A DNA stretch of 64,000 nt from Holophagales bacterium (GTDB lineage: Bacteria; Acidobacteriota; Thermoanaerobaculia; Multivoradales; Multivoraceae): the NCBI GenBank assembly GCA_009843505.1, contig VYDI01000034.1:310001-374000 (forward strand), in the 5' to 3' direction. Below the pieces are notes generated by a model. The model saw nothing but the letters and a program-made list of their open reading frames with translations. It did no database searches and was not told where the DNA came from. The translations under genes were made by a program, and so were the position numbers. Below are positions 50,677 to 58,125 of this stretch, one piece after another. Numbering within the stretch: the stretch's first letter is position 1; each line of letters starts with the position of its first letter.

Positions 50677-53600
50677 TCAACCGTCCAGGTCGACCTCGGT
50701 GACCCGTCGCCGTTGGCCAACGGCGGTTCGCGACTCGTCGCCTCTGCGGACCAGATAGGCGCCGACCGGGAGGTTTGGAATCGTCTCACCGACCGAGAAG
50801 GTCGGCGCGCCACCAAACCACATGCGGAGTTGACCGAGATCCCAGCCGCCAGGCGTCGAGATCGTGACGCCAGCGCCGCGACTCCGGCCGATCAACGCCA
50901 ACGATGCGGTCGAAGCGCTCGGGTCCAAGATCAGGCCACGGTCCAAGACTTGCGTAAGGTTCTGCCATTCGCCGAGCACCCAACGTCCATCCGCATTGCA
51001 AGCGGCTCGGACCGACTCGCCCAGTGGCGGATCGAGGGGCACCTCGGCACGCCCATCCCGCATCTGCACGAGTTGGCCGCCAGACGCATTGTCCGTCTCC
51101 AGGAAGCAGAATCCCGCACTGCCATCGCTGAGTTCAAGCCGCAAGCGGTCCGGCACCGGTTCCGCCGAAAGGTGAAGCTGCACGGAAGCACGGTCTCCCG
51201 GTCGGCTGAGTTCAACCTCGACGAGGTCGGAGCGAAGTTCCTGCCGACGCGCCCGTACTTCGTAGCGCCCCGGTCGTATTCCGAGCATCCGGAAGTTCCC
51301 CTGACTATCCGACACGACCGGCGGCTGGCCGGGAAACGCCTCCACGGTCGCCCGACCGGCCGGCCGGCCCTCCGGGTCGAAGACGGTGCCTTCCACGGAG
51401 ACGCCGTCATAGGCCAGGTCCCGCACAACCGCACCGCCACCTCCGACCGGCACGTCAACCAGATGCGGTTCCTGAGCACCCCCGGCCTCGGGCACCCACA
51501 AGACCTCCCACTCACCCGGCAAGACCGAATCCAATCGGTAGAACCCTTCGCCGTCCAGTGAAGCCGCGAGGTCTTGAAGCCCGCTCGAGACGACGTCGAC
51601 TCGCTCCAGACCGCCGCTTCGGGAGCGGACGAAGCCGCCCGGCACGTCGACGCCGGCACTCCGCGCTCGCCAGAGCAACCTCCCGGTCACAGGAACACCG
51701 TCCAGCATCACACGGCCCGTGACCTCTACGCTTCGATCGTTACAACGGACACTGAAGTCACCCTCCGTTTCGTCAAGCCTCCTGGTACAGACGGGCTGCC
51801 CGTCCCTGTTGAGGACGACGACCGCAAATGGTCCCTTGGGCACTGTGCGGAAGACGGCCGTTCCGGTCTCGACGACCGCCGTCATCTCTTCAGGCGGCAG
51901 GGTCTGGCCCACGGCCAGCTCGACTCTGCCGCCTTCCGCGTCCGACCGCACCGAGATCTGCCGCCCACGATCAAGCGCGACCGTGCCCAGGTCGACCCGC
52001 TCGGCGCTTTCAATGTTGACCTCCAGGCGGTGCGGGGCGTAACCCTCGGCCGCGATCCGGAGGCCGACAGGTCCAGCCCCTAGGCCGTAGAGTTCGAAGT
52101 AGCCCTTGGGGCCGGAGGTTGCAGTGAGCGTTCGCCCGAGGAACGGGGACATCAGCGGCCCTGCCTCCGAAGGCGCCGTAGAGCTCACAGACACCCCCAC
52201 CAGCGGTTGATGGCCGTCGCCGACAACGTAGCCGGAGACGACGGCCGACGGGAACGCCCGGACCATCCCGAGATCGATCGTCTCACCGCGCCCCCCCGTC
52301 ACGCCCAGGCGCGCCGAGCCGACATTGCCGGCGCTCAGCTCTATCTCCCAATCGCCGCCGCCCGGCAGGTCCATCGTGAACGCTCCATCGGCCGCGACCG
52401 TGCCGCTCAGGAGCAAGTCACCGGCGCCTCGGGCGGAGAACCGGCCGTCGGCAGCCGGCGTTACTCCGTCCGCCGCCAGAAAGACGCCGGTCACCGTCAG
52501 CGCGGGCTCGAGTTCGATCAAGAACGGTTCATCCGCCACAGGACCCACCCCGGCAGGAAGCCGCAGAAGTGAAACCCCGTATCCGGGTGCTGTCACCTGT
52601 AGCTTCCTGCCGTAGCGCAACTGGACACGCGACAGTCCCTCCGCACCCGTCCGCGTCATCACACCATCCGCCGCTCGGATCAAGGCTCCGCCCACGGGCA
52701 GCCGATGCTGCGCATCGACGATCCGAACCCAGGCGGTCTCCACGTCGTTCAGGAGAATGTCCCCGAGGTCGGCCGACCCTCCGACGTCCAAGCGGTGGGC
52801 GTACTCCAGCTCGCCATCGACGTCTGCAACCGCTCGCAGCGTTGCGGCGCCGGCGGAAAAGCCGGATAGCCGGAAACGGCCGTCGGCTCCGGTTCGCCCC
52901 TTCTGCAACTGGGTCAGGCCAAAACCGTCCCTGATGAAAGAGCGGCCATACAGGCGGGCTGCAACCGGATTGCCGGCGGCATCGACGACCCGACCGCTGA
53001 GGTAGAAACCCGACTCGAGTTCCAGCCGGCGAGGCACATCGTCCAGCTTGCGAAAAGCCGCCGCGTCACGCCCTTCGGCAGAGACAACTACAGCGGACGT
53101 CTGTTCGCTCGGAAGCTGGAACACGACCCGTCCATCCTCATCCGACTGCTCCAAGCCGAGAATCTCCGTCTGATTGAGGGTGCCCCGGCCCGGCCGAACG
53201 AGATAGAAGCGGGCATCGGCAAGGGGGGCTCCACTTTCCGTGGTCAAGTAGCTGACCATCCGGGCCGGGTTGAGTGGAAGTGTTACCTGTTTCGCCCCTT
53301 CCGGAACGTCCGTCCAGACCGAGCAGCGGTCCTCGGCACAGGCCTGGACCCGCCACGGATCGGAGCCGTGCGGCAATCGAACGACCGGAGTCTCCGCTTC
53401 CCAGACCGGCAGCAAGCTACGAGGTACTTCCCGCCACATCGCTGAAGGCGCGGCGGTCAAGGTCAAGGCGGACGACGTGCCCGGACTGTCTTCCAGACCC
53501 AGCACCCGCACGACCAAGTCCGATGCGAACGTGACCGGCGCCGCGGGCGCCGGCGCGCTGCACGCCGCCTCCAAGTCGGCGCCTCGAAGCCGTTTCATCG

Positions 53601-53859
53601 GCGGGCACACCTCGCTCCACACCCAGCAAGCGTGGATATCGGTCTCTGGTCCGACCAGAGCTGAGATGTCCGGCCAGGTGAGTGGCCCAGGCGTCACTCC
53701 GGCCGATGGCACTCGCTGTGCGCTGCCGTCGCTGTTCAGGCAGACGAGTCGAAGGTCGCCCTCGACCTGGGCGGACGCCTTGTCAACAAAGCCCACGAGC
53801 AAGACGAAAGTGGTAGCGACGCAGACCAGGCGCCCACCACACGGCGCGAGAAACAGCAC
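50677..53859 (-). CDS. Very large exported protein of carboxypeptidase-regulatory-like repeats (module A)
   Basis: A 1060-residue protein from GTG 53859, with a signal peptide ending DKASAQ. An N-terminal region of about 170 residues has four Cys pairs (HACWVWSEVCPP, QACAEDRCSVW) and is unlike the repeats that follow. Then come about nine beta-sandwich units: YLTTESGAPLADARFYLV, SGRVVDAAGNPVAARLYG, GADGRFRLSGFSAGAATL, VSGYVVGDGHQPLVGVSVSS, GPKGYFELYGLGAGPVGL, VEGTVFDPEGRPAGRATVEA and DSQGNFRMLGIRPGRYEV. It is the counterpart of the 885-residue protein at 44470. No catalytic motif was seen. Surface or matrix protein is the most likely role. Confidence 0.82.
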   Translation of the reverse strand: MLFLAPCGGRLVCVATTFVLLVGFVDKASAQVEGDLRLVCLNSDGSAQRVPSAGVTPGPLTWPDISALVGPETDIHACWVWSEVCPPMKRLRGADLEAACSAPAPAAPVTFASDLVVRVLGLEDSPGTSSALTLTAAPSAMWREVPRSLLPVWEAETPVVRLPHGSDPWRVQACAEDRCSVWTDVPEGAKQVTLPLNPARMVSYLTTESGAPLADARFYLVRPGRGTLNQTEILGLEQSDEDGRVVFQLPSEQTSAVVVSAEGRDAAAFRKLDDVPRRLELESGFYLSGRVVDAAGNPVAARLYGRSFIRDGFGLTQLQKGRTGADGRFRLSGFSAGAATLRAVADVDGELEYAHRLDVGGSADLGDILLNDVETAWVRIVDAQHRLPVGGALIRAADGVMTRTGAEGLSRVQLRYGRKLQVTAPGYGVSLLRLPAGVGPVADEPFLIELEPALTVTGVFLAADGVTPAADGRFSARGAGDLLLSGTVAADGAFTMDLPGGGDWEIELSAGNVGSARLGVTGGRGETIDLGMVRAFPSAVVSGYVVGDGHQPLVGVSVSSTAPSEAGPLMSPFLGRTLTATSGPKGYFELYGLGAGPVGLRIAAEGYAPHRLEVNIESAERVDLGTVALDRGRQISVRSDAEGGRVELAVGQTLPPEEMTAVVETGTAVFRTVPKGPFAVVVLNRDGQPVCTRRLDETEGDFSVRCNDRSVEVTGRVMLDGVPVTGRLLWRARSAGVDVPGGFVRSRSGGLERVDVVSSGLQDLAASLDGEGFYRLDSVLPGEWEVLWVPEAGGAQEPHLVDVPVGGGGAVVRDLAYDGVSVEGTVFDPEGRPAGRATVEAFPGQPPVVSDSQGNFRMLGIRPGRYEVRARRQELRSDLVEVELSRPGDRASVQLHLSAEPVPDRLRLELSDGSAGFCFLETDNASGGQLVQMRDGRAEVPLDPPLGESVRAACNADGRWVLGEWQNLTQVLDRGLILDPSASTASLALIGRSRGAGVTISTPGGWDLGQLRMWFGGAPTFSVGETIPNLPVGAYLVRRGDESRTAVGQRRRVTEVDLDG

Positions 53860-53879
53860 GACGTTTCGGCCCGGCCCAG

Positions 53880-55304
53880 CTAGCTACCCGCGCGTAGCCG
53901 CGCCTCGAAGAACTCCGAAGGTGCGGGCCTTGTCACGCCTCCTGAAGCCAGGCGCGTAGCACCCCGGACCAGTAGAACTGCCCGGTCCCCGGACAGGTCC
54001 ACACGCAAGCGGGCGTCAGGCATGTCCGACTTCACGGCGCATGCGGCAGTCGACACTCCACTTAGGTCCTGAACGCGAGCATGGACGAGATCCCAACAGA
54101 CTCTGACGCTGGCGGCCGGGAAGACCGGTGAACCTGATGGCCGGGAGCCCTCCCTCCTAGCCGTCTGCGCCTTGGCGGCGGCGACCACTCGGGCCGCTCG
54201 GTCTCCATCGAGGACGATCAGGCCGCCTTCCGAGGCCGCCTCCTTCAGAAGCGCTTCCAACTCGCCGGCGGGCAGGCTGTCCAGACCCAACGCCAGGGCG
54301 GTGGGAGTATGTTCCCCAGCCTCGACCGCGTCGGTCCGGTCAACATCCCCCCGCTGGCCAACCGCCGGTCGACCAATGCCCGTCGACCGAGCCGTCACAC
54401 CCACCGACCCGCGCTCCTCCACATGGCGCACGAAGAAGAACACGTCGCCCTCATCGTTCGCCGCCACCTCGTCAATGACCCGGTGTCTGTTCAGCCAAGC
54501 GTGCCGGAACTCCTCCTTGTAGAGCAACGGCTTCTGTTGCGGTCCGCAGTCTGGGCGGCTAGCCGAGAACGTCCCTACGTCCACGGTGCCCCGAAGGAGG
54601 CCGTCCTTACCGTAGAGGAAGGCGCCCGGCTCAGCGCCGGGAATCACCAAAGCCAGATCGTCCGCCACGAATCTGGCAAGTGAGAGTTCGACCGGATAGC
54701 AGGCATCCAGCGCAGCGCCTCCGTCTCGAGTCGGCAGCAAACCCTGAACACCGCCTTCGGTGTCGAACATCCAGGCGATGTGAGGCTCCCAAATGTCGTC
54801 AGGTCCGGGGGTTGGCTCCGCCTGCCGCGAGAGTCCAACCGCGACCGTCCAGCCGTTGTGCTCATCTAGATCACCGACGATCTCCAGGTTCGTCTTGAGC
54901 GCCGTGACCCGGCCATCATGCTGCTGCCGGTACACGCCGAAGAGGTCGCCTGCAAACACCACGCTGCCCGCAGGCCCGCCACCGAGTCGGCTGTAGTTCC
55001 CGTACCTCCCCGCACGCCGGTACGTCGTTCCCGCGAGCGTAGCCAGCAGTTCAGACCCGCCCGCTCCGGGACGCCACACGTAGACGCCGTCCTGACGGAG
55101 GCCGACCTGCAAACTACCGTCTGACTGCCAGCGAACATCCGCTGCCGACCCGATCAGGGCCGGCGCGTCCAACGGGCGAAGAGCTTCTAGAACTGGGGGA
55201 AGCACGTCGAGACCCTGTGCCACGGTCGACTGGGTGGCGGCCACCGCACAGAGCGTAAACGCGCAGATCGAGGCCGTCTTCAACGGGCTGACGCCTGCTT
55301 CCAC
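53880..55304 (-). CDS. Exported propeller-like protein (module A)
   Basis: A 474-residue protein with a signal peptide ending in STVAQG. GTG 55304 overlaps the previous gene by 25 bases; TTG 55283 is an alternative. The first 300 residues show repeated strand units of propeller type (ADVRWQSDGSLQVGLRQDGV, SVVFAGDLFGVYRQQHDGRV, HIAWMFDTEGGVQGLLPTRD). An internal acidic region mentions GDVFFFVRHVEERG. The C-terminal 130 residues contain LIVLDGDRAARVVAAAKAQ and a beta-rich end. It corresponds in position to the PAS-tagged propeller protein at 47603 but has no N-terminal cytoplasmic stub. Role unknown. Confidence 0.75.
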   Translation of the reverse strand: MEAGVSPLKTASICAFTLCAVAATQSTVAQGLDVLPPVLEALRPLDAPALIGSAADVRWQSDGSLQVGLRQDGVYVWRPGAGGSELLATLAGTTYRRAGRYGNYSRLGGGPAGSVVFAGDLFGVYRQQHDGRVTALKTNLEIVGDLDEHNGWTVAVGLSRQAEPTPGPDDIWEPHIAWMFDTEGGVQGLLPTRDGGAALDACYPVELSLARFVADDLALVIPGAEPGAFLYGKDGLLRGTVDVGTFSASRPDCGPQQKPLLYKEEFRHAWLNRHRVIDEVAANDEGDVFFFVRHVEERGSVGVTARSTGIGRPAVGQRGDVDRTDAVEAGEHTPTALALGLDSLPAGELEALLKEAASEGGLIVLDGDRAARVVAAAKAQTARREGSRPSGSPVFPAASVRVCWDLVHARVQDLSGVSTAACAVKSDMPDARLRVDLSGDRAVLLVRGATRLASGGVTRPAPSEFFEARLRAGS

Positions 55305-55738
55305 AACTTGCCGCGGGAACGGTCCTTCACAGCGGGAGGAACGCGCTCCCGACTGACGACTTGCACCTGGTCATACAGACTGGGCGCTTCGCAGGCGGGT
55401 GACTCCTCACGCGCCGGTGCAAGCCCCGTGTCCCCAGCCAGACTGACCGGCTGGATCGGCTCGTGCGTGTAGTCGAAGCCGGGTGTGTAGGCGGCGAGGT
55501 CCGGCCCCTCAGAAGGAGGCCCCGTTGGCCCTCCACCTTCGGGTTCCTTGTACATGAAGATCGTGCACTCCATGCACCCCGGCCCACGTCCGTGACAGAG
55601 GTTGGCGGCGGTATCGGCATACGAATCGCGATACACACCACAGATCACCACGATCTGTGACTGAGCGACTGCTGGGCCAAGCACAGCGAACGCGAGCGCG
55701 ACGACTGAAGCGCGAATGAGTCCGAACTTCTTGTTCAC
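55280..55738 (-). CDS. Small exported cysteine-containing protein (module A)
   Basis: A 152-residue protein. GTG 55738 is chosen because AAGGAGAACC lies upstream and a signal peptide (VVALAFAVLGPAVAQS) follows directly. The mature N terminus carries VICGVYRDSY, NLCHGRGPGCMECTIFMYKE, four cysteines in 26 residues that might bind metal or form disulfides; CMEC is a CxxC. A Gly/Pro-rich middle and a basic C terminus follow. No family recognised. First gene of the eight-gene minus-strand run. Confidence 0.7.
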   Translation of the reverse strand: MNKKFGLIRASVVALAFAVLGPAVAQSQIVVICGVYRDSYADTAANLCHGRGPGCMECTIFMYKEPEGGGPTGPPSEGPDLAAYTPGFDYTHEPIQPVSLAGDTGLAPAREESPACEAPSLYDQVQVVSRERVPPAVKDRSRGKLWKQASAR

Positions 55739-55762
55739 CTGAAGGTTCTCCTTGATCGAGCT

Positions 55763-55779
55763 TGTTGGCAGACTCGACC
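55763..55779. promoter_or_regulatory. Candidate operator similar to the BlaI upstream dyad
   Basis: TGTTGG-CAGAC-TCGACC lies 25-41 bases upstream of the first gene of the eight-gene run. Its half-sites TGTTG and TCGAC resemble those of the dyad at 50625-50640 (TGTTGA/TCGACA), with one base more spacing. If real it would put both modules under the BlaI-type repressor. It could be coincidence. Confidence 0.2.
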
Positions 55780-55924
55780 AAAGTAGTGGGAGACAGCCCA
55801 AGTGTCGCCCTCCCTATTCGTGGGGCCATCTGCACCCTTCTCCATTGCCCCGTGCAAACGCCAAACAGCCCCCGACGCGCACCACGGAATGAGAGAATCC
55901 CGCCGATCCACACCGGAGCAACCA

Positions 55925-57478
55925 ATGACCTGGAACGACGACGTCAAGGAGATCGAACGGCAGCGCCGCATGGCCGAGCAGATGGGCGGCGCCGACAGCG
56001 TCGCGTTCCAGCACGGCCGCGGCAAGCTGACGGTGCGCGAGCGCGTCGATCTACTGGCGGATCCCGGGACGTTCCACGAGATCGGCGCGCTGGCCGGCAC
56101 GGCGACCTGGGAAGACGGCTCGGTGGCGGCGCTCAAGCCGTCCAACATGGTCGTCGGCACGGTGCGCGTCGACGGCCGCAAGGTCGCGTTCTCGGGCGGT
56201 GACTTCACGATCCGCGGCGGCGCCTCGGACGCGAACATCGGCAACAAGAGCCGCTTCGCCGAGCAGTTCGCTCTGCGCAGCCGGCTGCCCTTCGTCCGGC
56301 TACTCGATGCGACCGGCGGCAGCGTCAAGACGTTCGAGCAGATCGGCAGGACCTACCTGCCCGGCGGCGCGGGAACCGACGTATCGACCCATCTCCTGCA
56401 AGCCGTTCCGGTGGTCTCGGCGGTGCTGGGCTCGGTCGCCGGTCTGCCGGCCGTGCAGGCCTGCCTCTGCCACTTCAGCGTCATGGTCAAGGGCACGAGC
56501 CAGGTGTTCGTCGGCGGACCGAAGGTGGTCGAGCAGGCGACCGGCCAGCGAATCACCAAGGAAGAACTGGGCGACGAACGCACCCAGATCAGGAACGGCG
56601 TCGTCATGAACCTCGCCGAGGACGAGGCCGACGCGATCGCCCAGGTGCGCCGGTTCCTCTCGTACCTGCCGTCAAGCGTCTGGGAGGCGCCGCCGGAGCG
56701 GTCGCCGGACGACGATCCGGACCGGCGCACCGAGTCGCTGCTGTCCGTCGTGCCGCAGGACCGGCGGCGGACCTACGATCCGCACGCGATCATCGAGGCC
56801 GTCGTCGACGAGGGCAGTTTCTTCGAGATCGGGCCGCTCTACGGCCAGGCCCGCGTCACCGGCCTCGCCCGCGTCGACGGCATCCCCTGCGGGGTCATGA
56901 GCAACGATCCGCGCTTCAACGGCGGCTCGATGGACATCGCGGCCGGCGAGAAGATGCTCCGGCTGCTGGAGCTCTGCGAGACCTTCCACCTGCCGCTCGT
57001 CTACTTCGCCGACGAACCCGGGTTTTCGGTCGGTCCCACGCAGGAGCGCCTGGGCATCGTGAGGGCCGGCGCCCGCGTCGTGACGGCGCTCAACTCGAGC
57101 CGGATGCCGTACATCTGCTTCGTCGTCCGCCAGCTCTACGGCGTCGCCGGAGGACTCCACTGGCGTGGCCAGGGCTTCTACCGCCGCTACGCGTGGCCCT
57201 CGGCGCACGGCGGCTCGATGCACATCCAGGGCGGCACCGCGATCGCCTACAAGCGTGAGATCGAGGCAGCCGAGGACCCGGAGGCCAAGCGCGCCGAGAT
57301 CGAAGCGCGGCTCTTTGCCATCTCCTCACCCTTCCGCAACGCCCACGCCTTCGGCGTCGAGGAGATCATCGACCCGCGCGACACGCGGCCGCTGCTGGTG
57401 GACTTCGCGCGCGACGCGCGGCGGGTGGTGGCGGCGGAGCTGCTCGGGCCGGCGACGGGGCCGAGCTATCGGCCGTAG
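55925..57478 (+). CDS. Acyl-CoA carboxylase carboxyltransferase (beta) subunit
   Basis: A 517-residue carboxyltransferase starting at ATG 55925 with GGAG upstream; the frame is open further 5' but unrelated. Two crotonase-type halves are visible: the N-half with FSGGDFTIRGGASDANIGNK and LDATGGSVKTFEQIGRT, the C-half with GIPCGVMSNDPRFNGGSMDI and GVAGGLHWRGQGFYRRYAWP. Length fits propionyl-, methylcrotonyl- or geranyl-CoA carboxylase beta subunits. No biotin carboxylase or biotin carrier gene lies in the window, so the holoenzyme partner is elsewhere. The 3' end overlaps the converging antitoxin gene by 13 bases. Confidence 0.9.
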   Translation: MTWNDDVKEIERQRRMAEQMGGADSVAFQHGRGKLTVRERVDLLADPGTFHEIGALAGTATWEDGSVAALKPSNMVVGTVRVDGRKVAFSGGDFTIRGGASDANIGNKSRFAEQFALRSRLPFVRLLDATGGSVKTFEQIGRTYLPGGAGTDVSTHLLQAVPVVSAVLGSVAGLPAVQACLCHFSVMVKGTSQVFVGGPKVVEQATGQRITKEELGDERTQIRNGVVMNLAEDEADAIAQVRRFLSYLPSSVWEAPPERSPDDDPDRRTESLLSVVPQDRRRTYDPHAIIEAVVDEGSFFEIGPLYGQARVTGLARVDGIPCGVMSNDPRFNGGSMDIAAGEKMLRLLELCETFHLPLVYFADEPGFSVGPTQERLGIVRAGARVVTALNSSRMPYICFVVRQLYGVAGGLHWRGQGFYRRYAWPSAHGGSMHIQGGTAIAYKREIEAAEDPEAKRAEIEARLFAISSPFRNAHAFGVEEIIDPRDTRPLLVDFARDARRVVAAELLGPATGPSYRP

Positions 57479-57786
57479 TCTGCGGAGTGCGACGGTGGCG
57501 ACGCGGTCACGTGTAGCTGCAGACCCAAGGCCCGTGTGATCCGCATGACGGTCGAGAACGTAGGGTTGCCGTCCTTGGAAAGCGCCTTGTAGAGCCCCTC
57601 CCGGCTCAAGCCGGCCTCACGAGCCAGCCCGCTCATGTTCCTTGCCCGGGCGATGTCGTTCAGCGCAGCACGGATCAGGCTGCCGTCGCCCGGATCTTCC
57701 TCGGCACACGCATTGAGGTACAGGCCAGCGTCTTCCGCAGTCCCAAGATGCTCGACCGCGTCCCACTTGGTGAATCTCTCGGTCAT
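57466..57786 (-). CDS. HigA-like antitoxin (addiction-module antidote)
   Basis: A 106-residue helix-turn-helix protein. ATG 57786 overlaps the toxin stop by four bases (ATGA) and follows GGAGGGAGAC. Recognition helix: MSGLAREAGLSREGLYKALS, followed by GNPTFSTVMRITRALGLQLH, the conserved end of the antidote family paired with HigB-like toxins. The order toxin then antitoxin is the HigBA order. Probably binds its own promoter. Confidence 0.88.
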   Translation of the reverse strand: MTERFTKWDAVEHLGTAEDAGLYLNACAEEDPGDGSLIRAALNDIARARNMSGLAREAGLSREGLYKALSKDGNPTFSTVMRITRALGLQLHVTASPPSHSADYGR

Positions 57787-58103
57787 GTCTCCCTCCACTC
57801 CTTCGCCAATCGCTGCGCGCGCTCAATGTCCCGCTGCTGGCTGCCCTTGTCGCCGCCGCACAGCACGAGGACGGTGGCCCCGTCGCGCAGACAGTAGAGA
57901 CGGTAGCCGGGCCCGTGGTGAACCCTCAACTCGAACAGGCCCTCACTCACCGTCCTGGCATCCCCCATGTTGCCGAGCGAGACGTTCCGCAGCCGCGCGT
58001 TGATCCGTGCCACCCCTACCCGGTCGCGCAACCTGCGGATCCAGCGCCTGAACGTCTCGCTTTCGAGGACTTCGACCACGACGAACTGTAAACCACAGTT
58101 CAC
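57783..58103 (-). CDS. RelE/HigB-like toxin
   Basis: A 106-residue protein from GTG 58103; GTG 58079 would be an alternative start. Family motifs are FRRWIRRLRDRVGVARINAR, ELRVHHGPGYRLYCLRDGAT and VLVLCGGDKGSQQRDIERAQ, the phage-derived Gp49/HigB type. Arg and Lys at YRLY and GGDKGSQ are the expected RNA-cleavage residues. Cell growth arrest through mRNA cleavage is the known role of the family. No ribosome binding site is visible, so expression may be low or coupled to another start. Confidence 0.88.
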   Translation of the reverse strand: MNCGLQFVVVEVLESETFRRWIRRLRDRVGVARINARLRNVSLGNMGDARTVSEGLFELRVHHGPGYRLYCLRDGATVLVLCGGDKGSQQRDIERAQRLAKEWRET

Positions 58104-58125
58104 ACATCGGTCAACCGGCTAGCAG

